From contig JAOAIJ010000040.1 in NCBI GenBank assembly GCA_026414765.1, positions 1 to 64,000 on the forward strand: DNA of 64,000 nt, given 5' to 3'. The translations under genes were made by a program, and so were the position numbers. Positions within the stretch are counted from its first letter, which is position 1. Each line of letters opens with the position of its first letter. The notes below the pieces were generated by a model. That model worked only from the letters and a program-made list of their open reading frames with translations. It searched no databases and was not told the origin of the DNA. Below, piece by piece: positions 27,524 through 36,830 of the stretch. Source of the stretch: Clostridia bacterium. Its GTDB lineage: Bacteria; Bacillota; Clostridia; Acetivibrionales; DSM-27016.

Positions 27524-27937
27524 TTAATATCCTGTCATTATCCGGCTCATTGATACAAGCAAAAGAATCCCAAATCCAAAAATAATGTTAATCGCTGCCA
27601 ATACGGTGTTAGTAATAATGATAACATTTCCCTTACCCTTAGATTGCCTGTTTATCAATACTCCAAATATGATACCTGCTATTGCAAACAACGGTGAAAC
27701 AAACGCAGTTAACGCAGCACTAATCCATCCCAGTACAATAAATCTTCTCATACTCTGGGTAAGTACGGCTGTTCCGCCTCTTCCCGCATGAATATTGTCC
27801 TGCCTGATTATTCCTTTACTATCCATTGTAAAACTACGGTAGTTATCGGCATTTTCCTGCATGCTTTCTTTTTGCTCACCTTCAGGAGACTCTATGGTAT
27901 TTGAATATTGATTATTGTTTTTCAAATTCTCATCCAT
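27524..27937 (-). CDS. Small two-helix membrane protein
   Basis: 137 aa. The first 65 residues are polar and acidic (Asn, Gln, Glu-rich), followed by two hydrophobic segments near residues 68-93 and 104-130, separated by a basic loop (NRQSKGKGN), as in DUF4190-like proteins. The polar part is probably cytosolic. Function unknown. GAGGTG lies before the ATG. It precedes the VanW gene by 62 bases on the same strand and may be co-transcribed. Confidence 0.75.
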   Translation of the reverse strand: MDENLKNNNQYSNTIESPEGEQKESMQENADNYRSFTMDSKGIIRQDNIHAGRGGTAVLTQSMRRFIVLGWISAALTAFVSPLFAIAGIIFGVLINRQSKGKGNVIIITNTVLAAINIIFGFGILLLVSMSRIMTGY

Positions 27938-28072
27938 AAATTCACCTCCTCATGCAATTTGTCTACAGCAGTAAAATATCAGTGCAAAAGCGTTCCTTTT
28001 TTCAGATTTGTGTTTAGACTTACAAATCTATAATTAGTGTAAGTATTAAGCAAACTTATATTCGAGAAAATA

Positions 28073-28124
28073 AAAGGACATAGTAGAAAAAATTTTATAA
28101 AATATTTTTTCTACTATGTCCTTT
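28073..28124. terminator. Strong bidirectional terminator
   Basis: A 20-base-pair perfect stem: 28073-28092 (AAAGGACATAGTAGAAAAAA) pairs with 28105-28124. It ends the sigma/anti-sigma operon, whose last stop is at 28167. Confidence 0.88.
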
Positions 28125-28166
28125 ACTTAAAATGTAGTAATTATTCTGTTGTGTGGTTTAAATTAC

Positions 28167-28766
28167 TTAGCGTGCATTCTGCACTACTTGTTTCTGCCTA
28201 TATATATTTTGTTTTATGAGGCTTACAATCATCCATTGAAGTGCAAATAACAAAACCGCAACCAGTATTACAATATAATAGTGTGCTTTTGCTAAAACAA
28301 TTCCGACTTCCAGCACAGTTTTTGCATATTCTACAATTGAAGTAATTCCTCCCTCAAATGCAGTGTTTGCGGATTCGAATATATTAGCGAAAGTAGGAGA
28401 ATCACTAAGTGCATAAGACATAAGTTTGAATATGCTTATACCTAAAATACTGTAGATAAGCGCTGAGGCCATAAGGAATGTCAATATTGTTCCCATTCCA
28501 AGTATAAGTATCTTAATAACACTAGGCTTCTTTCTCTCTGCAAGCTCCAGATCGGCTATTTTTCCCATAACCTGAGCTTCAAATTCCAGCGGAGGTTCAA
28601 TAAAAATGTCTTTTTCTATACTGCCCAAAATGCCGGACAGCTGTTCAAATTCTTCGCTGCAACTCACACACCCCTTCAGGTGTTGTTTGAATTGTGCAGT
28701 TTCAATATCATTGAGCTCTTTGTCAAAATATTTCATCATACTGTCATCATATAACCCACAGCTCAT
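28167..28766 (-). CDS. Anti-sigma factor with zinc-finger N-terminus
   Basis: 199 aa. The N-terminal 40 residues are a zf-HC2 anti-sigma module: HLKGCVSC (H-x3-C-x2-C) within a helical domain that binds ECF sigma factors. Two membrane segments follow near residues 84-108 and 165-185, so a signal from outside or in the membrane would release the sigma factor. Its ATG overlaps the sigma stop as ATGA, with AAGGAGG four bases upstream, which is the usual coupling for such pairs. Confidence 0.9.
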   Translation of the reverse strand: MSCGLYDDSMMKYFDKELNDIETAQFKQHLKGCVSCSEEFEQLSGILGSIEKDIFIEPPLEFEAQVMGKIADLELAERKKPSVIKILILGMGTILTFLMASALIYSILGISIFKLMSYALSDSPTFANIFESANTAFEGGITSIVEYAKTVLEVGIVLAKAHYYIVILVAVLLFALQWMIVSLIKQNIYRQKQVVQNAR

Positions 28767-29317
28767 AATACCTCCTCCTTTCTTTGGGACTCCAGCTTTT
28801 CCCTTAGCATCAGCCTTGCTCTATAAAGTCTGTTCTTTATTATAGTCATCGGTTCTTTCAATATTTCGGTTATCTCTTCATATGACAAACCGTTTTGATG
28901 GAATAAAAGTATCGGTACTCTGTATTTATCAGGCAGTTCGGCTATAGCTTGCCTGATTATTTCACTTTTTTCCTTCTTTATGTACCTTGTTTCAGGAGTG
29001 TCTACACTGCTGGAAATGTCTATTACCTCGTCTATTGATACAGAATCAACCTTTTTCTTTCTAAGTATATCCAGACACAAATTGGTCGCAATCTTTACAG
29101 CCCATGTAGAAAATTTGTATTCAGGATTATATTTATCCAGTGACTTATAGATTCTTATAAATACTTCCTGCGATATATCATTTACTTCCTGCTTATCACT
29201 TATCATATTATAAACTACACTATAAATCAACTTCTTATATCTGGTGACAATTTCCGAAAATACTTCCTGTTCGCCTGATAAGCATTTTTGCACCAGTTCG
29301 AGGTCACTTGTTTCCAA
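28763..29317 (-). CDS. ECF-type RNA polymerase sigma factor
   Basis: About 184 aa. Region 2 (EIVTRYKKLIYSVVYNM, then EVNDISQEVFIRIYKSLDKY, WAVKIATNL) recognises the -10 element and core enzyme; region 4 (AIAELPDKYRVPILLF, YEEITEILKEP, KNRLYRARLMLREKL) reads the -35. The start is assigned to the TTG at 29317, eight to ten bases after GGGGAGG; the ATG at 29338 would place that Shine-Dalgarno inside the gene. It is paired with the membrane anti-sigma gene. The regulon is not visible here. Confidence 0.92.
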   Translation of the reverse strand: METSDLELVQKCLSGEQEVFSEIVTRYKKLIYSVVYNMISDKQEVNDISQEVFIRIYKSLDKYNPEYKFSTWAVKIATNLCLDILRKKKVDSVSIDEVIDISSSVDTPETRYIKKEKSEIIRQAIAELPDKYRVPILLFHQNGLSYEEITEILKEPMTIIKNRLYRARLMLREKLESQRKEEVL

Positions 29318-29786
29318 CGATGTTTCACCTCCCCTCATTTCCCATATATCTATTTTACGATAAATTCTGACAATTGTCTGTTGTTTTTAAAAATTTAAAC
29401 TGCTTTGATTCTAAAATGTTTTCAATGTGCAAATCTTTTAAGAGCGATACTCCCAAGCTGGTCGAAAAAAATTATTAGTATTTAGCCGCAATTTGTTATA
29501 TAATTTAGGTATAGGACAGCATGTATTCATTCCCTTTATAATTGGGGGATAACACATTTCATAATACGCTTATCTCTGTACAAATTTACCATGGCAGGTT
29601 TATGCAATTTAAAATATAATTATTTATTAAGTATATATTTTAGAATAACAATACAATGTTTCAATCAGATAATTGCTTAATTAGTATTTCCAGTACGAAA
29701 ATTAAAAATCTGCGCGGTTGGCTTTGTGAGTTTTTGGAAGAGAAAAATGCCAGCTATAACCTATAAGCTTAATAGGCGGGTAGAAT
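29318..29786. other. Divergent intergenic region between sigma factor and DUF192 genes
   Basis: About 470 AT-rich bases. A TATAAT at 29499-29504 on the plus strand has TTAGTA 18 bases upstream as a weak -35. A TGGTCGAAAAAA motif, close to the Spo0A box TGTCGAA, lies at 29459-29470. I see no RNA gene or convincing ORF. Confidence 0.4.
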
Positions 29787-30161
29787 ATGATAGTTAAGAA
29801 TACTGCAAGTAATACTATAATATCTGTCAATTGTAAAACTGCCAATACATTCATAAGCAGATTCGCGGGCTTGATGGGAAAAGCGAGCCTACCCGAAGGC
29901 GAAGGTTTATTGATAATGCCATGTAATTCTATACATATGTTTTTTATGAAGTTTTCTCTGGATATAGTTTTTATAGATAAAGACAATATAGTAATTCACC
30001 TTATCAAAGGCATCAAACCCTGGCGTGTATCGAAGATAGTAAAAAGAGCTTATTGTGCACTTGAACTGCCATGTGGAACTATCAGTAGAACAGAAATGAA
30101 AGTGGGTGACAGACTGACTTTTAGCAAACTGTCTTCAGAACAAAATCTTATAGAAGTATAA
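29787..30161 (+). CDS. DUF192 family protein
   Basis: 124 aa. The family signatures are present: ISRFAGLMGKASLPEGEGLLI, CNSIHMFFMKFSLDIVFIDK and ALELPCGT. DUF192 proteins are small beta-rich domains often found exported or beside surface proteins; the biochemical role is unknown. No signal peptide here, so it is probably cytosolic. It precedes the Cache-type chemoreceptor gene by 78 bases on the same strand. Confidence 0.88.
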   Translation: MIVKNTASNTIISVNCKTANTFISRFAGLMGKASLPEGEGLLIMPCNSIHMFFMKFSLDIVFIDKDNIVIHLIKGIKPWRVSKIVKRAYCALELPCGTISRTEMKVGDRLTFSKLSSEQNLIEV

Positions 30162-30239
30162 AATTTTTCAGTTAAAAAGGTATTTTATGTATTTCGTCGA
30201 ATACAAAAGTATACATTGCTATGATGGAGGTATGCCGTT

Positions 30240-32375
30240 ATGAAATTTAGCTTGGATAAAATCCCGAAACCAAAGCTTCCCAAACTTCCGAAGTCTTATA
30301 CAAAACTAAATATGGAAGCGATAAATAGTTTTTTGGATAAACTTTCAGATTTAGGAAAAGTATTAAGAAATACAAGGATACAGACGAGGCTTATTGTGTC
30401 ATTCCTTGTACTGTCTCTTCTGCCATTATTCATAGTAGGCTTATTCTCCTACAGAAGATCCAGCAGTGCCATAGAAGAAAAGATAGATAAGTATTCCAAT
30501 CAAATAATGAGTCAGATAGGCACAAACGTTAATACAAAGATTAACAAATACAAGGATGCCATACTCGAATTTTCTACTTCCAAAACCTTATCCGACAGTT
30601 TGACCGGCATAGAAAACGCAGATGCCTATGATAAGATTGTAAAACTAAATGCTATACAAGAGCTGTATATGTCAAAGTTTTTTACTACCAATAACGAAAT
30701 AATGTCAATCTGTATATATATAAATAACGAGCTTTCTTCCCAACACGGCAGTCCCTATTTTACAACAGATGAGAAATCCCTGAAAAAGCTGATAGAAACC
30801 GCAACTGAAGCTAAAGGGAAACTTACCTGGAATTACACTTATGATTCAAACAAAAATGCACACCTTGTATTATCAAAGCGGCTAGTATCTATAACTACCG
30901 GCGAATCACTCGGTTTTGTTTTTGCTGAGTTAGCTCCCAAAGTTATCACCGGTATTTTTGAGAAGGTAGATATCGGCACAGGAGCAAACATTTATGTGCT
31001 GGATTCCGCCGGGAATGTAATACTTGAGCCTGCAAAGAAGGCTTCAGAAGCTGATTTGAAAGAAGGCTCCATAATCAGTAAAGTAAAGGCTAATGCTAAC
31101 AAATCCTTTTCCTTAAATATAAACGGCAAAAAGTGTATGATAACTTCAAAGCAGCTTGATGAAAGTACCGGCTGGTATATAGTAGGTGCCGTACCTTATT
31201 CCTTTCTGAATGCCGAATCCAGAAGTATCGGGGGGCTTATACTTATTTCCTTTATAGTATGTGTACTTATCGCTGTCATACTTTCTTATGTGATAACGCA
31301 AAGTATATCCGCACCTCTAAGCAAGCTTGGAAGACTCATGAAAGAAGCCAAAAGCGGAGATCTTACAATAAACATAAATGATAGTGGAAGGGATGAAATC
31401 GGCCAGTTAGTCACCAATTTTGATGACATGGTTTCAAATATAAGGATCCTTATTTCAAAAGTTCACAGCTCTACACTTAGCGTTATCGATAATGCCCAAA
31501 AGATAGCTGCTTCATCAGAACACAGTTATGCGTCCTCAGAGCAGGTTTCCAATACTATACAGGAAATAGCCAAAGGTGCTTCGGAGCAAGCCTCAGAAAT
31601 AGCTCAGGGTATGAACTATATGAACAGGCTGTCTGATGACATAAATAAAGTAGGTAACGATACAAATAATGTACTCGATGTTGTGAATAATACTAAAAAG
31701 CTTAGTGAAAAAGCTTTATCAGCAGTAAAAGCCTTAAATGATAAAACAATGCAAACCAGTGAGGTGACAAATAGGATTGTAAATGATATAAACAACCTGA
31801 ACTTTGATATGAGGGAGATCAAAAAAATAGTAAAAGTTATAGTTAATATCGCAGAGCAGACGAATTTACTCTCTTTAAATGCTTCAATAGAAGCTGCCAG
31901 AGCAGGGGCAGCAGGTAAAGGCTTTGCTGTTGTTGCAGATGAAGTAAAAAAGCTTGCAGACCAATCAAAAGATGCATCCATAATGATAAATAATATTCTG
32001 AATACTATTCAACAGAAAACAGAGGTTACAACGGAGGCTGCAAATACAGCCGGTTCCATTATCACCCAGCAAATGGACGCAGTGCAGGAAACAGATCATG
32101 CTTTCAAAACAATACTTTGCGCGATGGAAGGCATCTCCGAGCAAATAGACCATATGGAGATGTCCGTTAAAGAAATTATAGCCTCCAAGGAAAAAACCCT
32201 CAGTGTCATAGAAAATGTTTCGGCGGTATCCCAGCAGGCTGCAGCAACTTCTGAAGAGGTATCGGCCAGCACAGAGGAACAAATGGAAGATGCAGAGGAG
32301 TTGTCCAACTTTGCAAAAGACTTGAACAGGATGGCACAGGAGCTTGATGGTTCCATATCTCAGTTTAAGATATAG
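30240..32375 (+). CDS. Methyl-accepting chemotaxis protein with Cache-type sensor
   Basis: 711 aa. A basic, Pro/Lys-rich N-terminus of about 45 residues precedes membrane helix 1 ([19 protein letters not shown]), an extracytoplasmic Cache-like domain of about 250 residues, membrane helix 2 near 330-350, a HAMP linker ([20 protein letters not shown]) and a signalling domain with the tip [18 protein letters not shown]. It would bind a small extracellular ligand and control CheA. GGAGG lies nine bases before the ATG. The long cytosolic pre-helix tail is unusual. A terminator follows the stop. Confidence 0.93.
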   Translation: MKFSLDKIPKPKLPKLPKSYTKLNMEAINSFLDKLSDLGKVLRNTRIQTRLIVSFLVLSLLPLFIVGLFSYRRSSSAIEEKIDKYSNQIMSQIGTNVNTKINKYKDAILEFSTSKTLSDSLTGIENADAYDKIVKLNAIQELYMSKFFTTNNEIMSICIYINNELSSQHGSPYFTTDEKSLKKLIETATEAKGKLTWNYTYDSNKNAHLVLSKRLVSITTGESLGFVFAELAPKVITGIFEKVDIGTGANIYVLDSAGNVILEPAKKASEADLKEGSIISKVKANANKSFSLNINGKKCMITSKQLDESTGWYIVGAVPYSFLNAESRSIGGLILISFIVCVLIAVILSYVITQSISAPLSKLGRLMKEAKSGDLTININDSGRDEIGQLVTNFDDMVSNIRILISKVHSSTLSVIDNAQKIAASSEHSYASSEQVSNTIQEIAKGASEQASEIAQGMNYMNRLSDDINKVGNDTNNVLDVVNNTKKLSEKALSAVKALNDKTMQTSEVTNRIVNDINNLNFDMREIKKIVKVIVNIAEQTNLLSLNASIEAARAGAAGKGFAVVADEVKKLADQSKDASIMINNILNTIQQKTEVTTEAANTAGSIITQQMDAVQETDHAFKTILCAMEGISEQIDHMEMSVKEIIASKEKTLSVIENVSAVSQQAAATSEEVSASTEEQMEDAEELSNFAKDLNRMAQELDGSISQFKI

Positions 32376-32384
32376 CCCGATAAA

Positions 32385-32415
32385 AAAAGAGCACTTCACG
32401 ACGAAGTGCTCTTTT
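32385..32415. terminator. Bidirectional terminator
   Basis: AAAAGAGCACTTC (32385-32397) pairs perfectly with GAAGTGCTCTTTT (32403-32415). It ends the chemoreceptor and the convergent Lon-like protease transcripts. Confidence 0.88.
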
Positions 32416-32444
32416 ACTTTATCCTACTAGACTTACTGATCCCC

Positions 32445-34868
32445 TTATTGTTCACTGCCTGCTGATTTACCGAAGCCTACAACTGTCTTTGCAAAACGTC
32501 TCAATTTCTCATAAACCTTATAGTTTATACTATCTTCCGCATATGTACCGTCTTCTTTCTTATCCCCTGCTTCCACGCCTGTAAGTATTTCTATTCCCTC
32601 ATCTATCGTTTTCACAGGATATATATGAAACATACCTGCTTTGACTGCGTCTACCACCTCATCGTTTAGTACAAGGTTTTTAGTATTCTGATGAGGAATT
32701 ATAACTCCCTGGTCCCCAGTTAGCCCTCTCAGCTTGCAAAGCTCGAAAAATCCTTCGATTTTATTGGTGGCTCCCCCGATCGGCTGAATCTCGCCCTTTT
32801 GATTAACAGAACCTGTTACAGCTATGCTTTGCTTAATAGGCACTTCTGCAAGGCTGGATAGCATTGCGTATAATTCTGCACTGGAAGCACTGTCTCCATC
32901 AACCCCGCTGTAAAGCTGCTCAAAGCATAAGCTTCCCGATAATGACAGGGGTATCTCCTGGGCATACTTCTGACCGATATAGCCACTCAGAATAAGCACT
33001 CCCTTAGTATGAGAAGTACCGCTCATCTCTACCTCTCTCTCTATATTAACAATACCGCTTTCCCCCATATAGGTGTTTGCAGTTATCCTTGAAGGTTTTC
33101 CAAAAACATAATCGCCCATGTCAAGTATAGTCAATCCATTTATCTGACCTATAACCTCACCGCTGGTATCAATCATGATTGTTCCATCTTCCAGCAGCTC
33201 GAGCAGCTTTTTATCATATTTGTTTGAACGGTTTCCCTTTTCTATGAAAGCTTTCTTAACATGCTCCTTTGTGACAACAGTACTTCCTTCTATTTCCGCC
33301 CACGCACAAGATTCACATAATATCTCTACAAGATCATTGAAGCGTGTGGAGAGCTTGCTTTGATCTTCTACCAACCTTGAGCTATACTCCACAACCTTTG
33401 CAAATCCGGTCCTGTCAAAATGCAAAGTATCTTCTCTATTACAGAACGAACTGACGAACTGGGCAAGCCTCATCACATTCTCTTCATTCCTATCCATTTC
33501 TTCATCAAAGTCTACTTTTATTTTAAACAGCTTTTTAAAGTCTTCATCATATTCATACATGAGCTGATAGAGGTATTCACTTCCTACCAGTAGTACTTTT
33601 ATATTTACCGGAATGGGTTCAGGTTTAAGGGCCGATACTGCTACCAGTCCCATTTGCTCCTTCATATTCTCAATACTTATCTGTTTTGTTTTCAGTACCC
33701 TTTTTAGCGACTCCCATGATTGTACGTTATTTATTACATCCTTGGCCTGTAAAATCAGATAACCGCCATTAGCCTGATGAAACAATCCGCCTTTTATCAT
33801 TGTGAAGTCTGTAGTCATAGTACCAAATTCATTTTCATACTCAAGTTTTCCCAATAGATTGTAGAAGGTGGGATTGAAATCTGTAATTAATGGTGCCCCT
33901 TTAAGCTCGCTGTTGTCTACCAGCAGATTCACCTTGTATTTGTCTGTAGCTGATTCTGTATTACTTTTTACCCAGGGGATTATTACCTGCTGCTGTTCGT
34001 CATCAGCCTCTTCTTCTCTGAAATCACTAAGGTTTGACAGTATATCCTCCTGCATCTTTTCCAGATAGGTGTTTATCTTCTCATAAGTGCTGTATTTCTC
34101 CTTAAGATCATTTATGTGCATGCCTACAGCAAAAAGTGCAATTTTATTCTCCCACTCGGCAACTCTCTCCTCAGCTTCCTTCTCAATATTTCTCAGTTTA
34201 CGGATAATCTCCATGGTCTCCCGTTGAATTATACTGGATTTCTCACTTAACTCCTGCTTCAACTGTTCATCAAGTTCTCCGTATTCTTGTTCACTTAAAG
34301 TTTTCCCCTCAATAACCGGGAGGAAATATATGCCTGCGTTGGTTGTCTTAACCTTAAAACCCTGCTTTTCCGCATCCTCATTAAGCTTTTCTATAAGAAC
34401 ATCCCTTTTGCTCTCGTACTCTTTTTCTATGGAGGATTTTTCAGTCTCATAATCCTCACTGTCAAAAGCTTTCGTTATTTCCTGCTTAAGTATTTTAATA
34501 AATTCGTCCATGTCTTTTTGAAAGACTTTGCCCATTCCGGCTGGAAGATTTATTGCAGTAGGCTGGTTGGGTTTATCAAAATTATAGACATAGCACCAGT
34601 CATCAGGCACTTTTTCAGTTGCCGCTATCTTTTTTATGTAGTTTTGAGCATAACTTGTTTTACCTGTCCCCGTGGCTCCGGACAGATATAGGTTATATCC
34701 GCGGATTTTTATCTTAAGCCCGAATTCCATAGCTTTAACTGCCCGTTCCTGGCCAATAATCTCATGCAACGGTTCAACTTCTGAAGTATCGCTGAAGGAA
34801 AACATACTTGGGTCACATTCATTCCTGAGCATGTAATATGGTAATTCTTTAACACTTGCTTTTGACAT
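32445..34868 (-). CDS. Soluble Lon-like ATP-dependent protease (AAA plus S16)
   Basis: About 807 aa. The N-terminal half has an AAA module with Walker A SGATGTGKT near residue 65 interrupted by a long charged coiled-coil insert (about 120-270). The C-terminal S16 protease has the Ser of DSASSAELYAML and the Lys of GGATNKIEG as dyad. There is no Lon N-domain and no membrane segment; the arrangement is that of the YcbZ-like group, unlike LonB at 17.6 kb. The ATG at 34868 has GGGGGG six bases upstream. It is a single gene flanked by a terminator. Confidence 0.9.
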   Translation of the reverse strand: MSKASVKELPYYMLRNECDPSMFSFSDTSEVEPLHEIIGQERAVKAMEFGLKIKIRGYNLYLSGATGTGKTSYAQNYIKKIAATEKVPDDWCYVYNFDKPNQPTAINLPAGMGKVFQKDMDEFIKILKQEITKAFDSEDYETEKSSIEKEYESKRDVLIEKLNEDAEKQGFKVKTTNAGIYFLPVIEGKTLSEQEYGELDEQLKQELSEKSSIIQRETMEIIRKLRNIEKEAEERVAEWENKIALFAVGMHINDLKEKYSTYEKINTYLEKMQEDILSNLSDFREEEADDEQQQVIIPWVKSNTESATDKYKVNLLVDNSELKGAPLITDFNPTFYNLLGKLEYENEFGTMTTDFTMIKGGLFHQANGGYLILQAKDVINNVQSWESLKRVLKTKQISIENMKEQMGLVAVSALKPEPIPVNIKVLLVGSEYLYQLMYEYDEDFKKLFKIKVDFDEEMDRNEENVMRLAQFVSSFCNREDTLHFDRTGFAKVVEYSSRLVEDQSKLSTRFNDLVEILCESCAWAEIEGSTVVTKEHVKKAFIEKGNRSNKYDKKLLELLEDGTIMIDTSGEVIGQINGLTILDMGDYVFGKPSRITANTYMGESGIVNIEREVEMSGTSHTKGVLILSGYIGQKYAQEIPLSLSGSLCFEQLYSGVDGDSASSAELYAMLSSLAEVPIKQSIAVTGSVNQKGEIQPIGGATNKIEGFFELCKLRGLTGDQGVIIPHQNTKNLVLNDEVVDAVKAGMFHIYPVKTIDEGIEILTGVEAGDKKEDGTYAEDSINYKVYEKLRRFAKTVVGFGKSAGSEQ

Positions 34869-35119
34869 GTGGAGCCCCCCTTTTGATCGATCGGCAATTA
34901 AGGATAAACTCAATTGGCAATTTTTCTTATACTTATTAATATTGATTTTTGACTCTGAAATTGACTTGTTTCACATAATAAAGTTAGAGAAATACTAATA
35001 AAAATGGTCGAAAAAAGAATAATTATTTTAGTATATTCTACTTACTTCAATAAAAATCCTTTTTACAATATGCTTTTTGTAGAAATATAAATAGTAAAAT
35101 CACACAATTTAAGTCCAGG

Positions 35120-35575
35120 TCAATTTATATCGTTTTTCCACATAATAATGGCATCTTCCCCATTATCCGCATAATAGCCCTTCCTGCAGCCGGATTCGAC
35201 AAATCCGTACTTACTATAGAGCCTCTGGGCTGCAATATTACTTTTTCTGACTTCAAGAGTCATACTAACTATACCTTCGCCACTGGCTAGCTCAACCAAC
35301 CTTTCAACAAGAGCTGCACCTATGCCGCTGCCTCTAAACTCAGGATGTACCGCCACATTAGTAATATGACCTTCATCACAGACTTTCCACATACCCGCAT
35401 AACCTACTGCTTTTCCATCTATCAACGCAGTAACATATCTTGCAAACTTGTTGTTTGTAACCTCTTCAACAAAAGCATTTCTTGACCAGGGTATCCTAAA
35501 ACTCAAGTTTTCTACTATCATTACATCATCAATATGTTCTTCTGTCATTTTCTTAATCAATATCCGGCTGTACAT
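35120..35575 (-). CDS. rimI: GNAT acetyltransferase RimI
   Basis: 151 aa with the GNAT acetyl-CoA loop HPEFRGSGIGAALVE and the C-terminal LEVRKSNIAAQRLYSKYGF typical of RimI, which acetylates the N-terminal Ala of ribosomal protein S18. AGGTGG precedes the ATG by eight bases. It starts three bases after tsaB ends; the tsaE-tsaB-rimI order is a standard operon, with the t6A genes. Confidence 0.94.
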   Translation of the reverse strand: MYSRILIKKMTEEHIDDVMIVENLSFRIPWSRNAFVEEVTNNKFARYVTALIDGKAVGYAGMWKVCDEGHITNVAVHPEFRGSGIGAALVERLVELASGEGIVSMTLEVRKSNIAAQRLYSKYGFVESGCRKGYYADNGEDAIIMWKNDIN

Positions 35576-35578
35576 AAT

Positions 35579-36286
35579 TCAATCCACCTGACATCTTTTT
35601 TCCAGTTCACGCTCTGCCTGGGACTTCCTCAGATAATACGGAACCATCTCAAAGCAGCTTTCCATCTCTCCCCTCCGTGCTTTCAGCAGTGCAACATAAG
35701 CTACCGAAGACGCCTTCTGCAGCAGCAGATTGGCCGGTGCCATCTCACAAAAATCCTTCAGCTCGCTCTTGAGATGTTCTCCATGAATTTCTACGGCATC
35801 TCCGGCAAATATGACTTTCCTATGTTTATCCCTTACCATTTCAATGAGTTCGGATATATGAACTCCCACATAATCCGAAATTCTCTCATGCCCCCCGTCG
35901 CCCCGCCTGTACAGTGCTGTATATACCTGACTATTCCTTGCATCCATAATCGGGCATACAAGTGATTCACACACTGGTATATTATATGCAATTGCATCGA
36001 GGGTCGGTACGCTTATAACAGGCTTTTGAACTGCGTATGCAACAGCTTTAACCGCTGTTACTCCGATTCTCAGTCCCGTAAAGGACCCAGGCCCGCTTGA
36101 AGCCGCATATATATCAATATTTTCAGGAAGCAGCTCCAGACTGCTCATTAGTTCTTTAATCATAGGCATAAGCTTTTGTGAGTGCGTTTTCTTATGATTT
36201 ATAGAATACTCACCCAGAAGCTTCTCATTATCCATAACTGCTACTGCCGCTACAGATGACGAAGTATCTACCGCCAGTATCTTCAT
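35579..36286 (-). CDS. tsaB: tRNA threonylcarbamoyladenosine biosynthesis protein TsaB
   Basis: 235 aa, ASKHA fold: ILAVDTSSSVAAVAVM at the N-terminus, then KTHSQKLMPMI and SSGPGSFTGLRIGV. TsaB is the inactive paralogue of TsaD that scaffolds the t6A37 enzyme complex. AGGAG is ten bases before the ATG. The catalytic partner TsaD is far away at 7.6 kb. Confidence 0.95.
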   Translation of the reverse strand: MKILAVDTSSSVAAVAVMDNEKLLGEYSINHKKTHSQKLMPMIKELMSSLELLPENIDIYAASSGPGSFTGLRIGVTAVKAVAYAVQKPVISVPTLDAIAYNIPVCESLVCPIMDARNSQVYTALYRRGDGGHERISDYVGVHISELIEMVRDKHRKVIFAGDAVEIHGEHLKSELKDFCEMAPANLLLQKASSVAYVALLKARRGEMESCFEMVPYYLRKSQAERELEKRCQVD

Positions 36287-36342
36287 ATTTTCTATACTCC
36301 TTACAATGTAGGTCTTATCCTTTTTTTCAGCATTCTCAAACT

Positions 36343-36816
36343 CTATTTGTTAGGACCTGCCAACTGGTTTTCATATTCCTTATACCTGTCTCCGATAAAC
36401 TGCATACTTATTATCCTTACATCTTGCCCGTTGGAAATGTCCTTATTGATATTCACCCTTATATTCTCTTCCGGTATGATATCTCTTACCAGGTCAGACC
36501 ACTCTACTACCACTACACCCTCTCCGCTGAGGTATTCTTCAAAGCCGATATCAAACATCTCCTCCGGATCGGATATTCTATACACATCGAAGTGGTATAG
36601 GGGAATATCCGCGTCATATTCATTCACTATGGTAAAGGTAGGACTTGTTATGTATCTTTTAATTCCTAATGCCTCAGCTATTCCGTTGGTAAAAGCGGTC
36701 TTACCTGCTCCCAGATCACCATTCAGGCATATAACATCCCCCGGCCTCAGCAGTTTTCCAAGCTCACTTGCAACTGCCACGGTCTCCATAGATGAACATG
36801 TTCTGAATACCTTCAT
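36343..36816 (-). CDS. tsaE: tRNA threonylcarbamoyladenosine biosynthesis ATPase TsaE
   Basis: About 157 aa. P-loop NGDLGAGKTAF near residue 38, TSPTF and the HFDVYR segment typical of TsaE, which hydrolyses ATP to reset the TsaBD complex. The ATG at 36816 has GGGAG six bases upstream, so I shorten the ORF by nine residues. It begins 14 bases after the amidohydrolase stop and is followed by tsaB and rimI. Confidence 0.95.
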   Translation of the reverse strand: MKVFRTCSSMETVAVASELGKLLRPGDVICLNGDLGAGKTAFTNGIAEALGIKRYITSPTFTIVNEYDADIPLYHFDVYRISDPEEMFDIGFEEYLSGEGVVVVEWSDLVRDIIPEENIRVNINKDISNGQDVRIISMQFIGDRYKEYENQLAGPNK

Positions 36817-36830
36817 GCGTATCTCCCTTT

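Noticed and set aside
29570-29662. 29-codon plus-strand ORF in the sigma-DUF192 gap
   Set aside because: Too short, no ribosome-binding site, no recognisable sequence.
30162-30239. Sigma-D or c-di-GMP riboswitch element before the Cache chemoreceptor
   Set aside because: TAAA and CCGATAT-like blocks are not correctly spaced, and the GEMM riboswitch core is absent.
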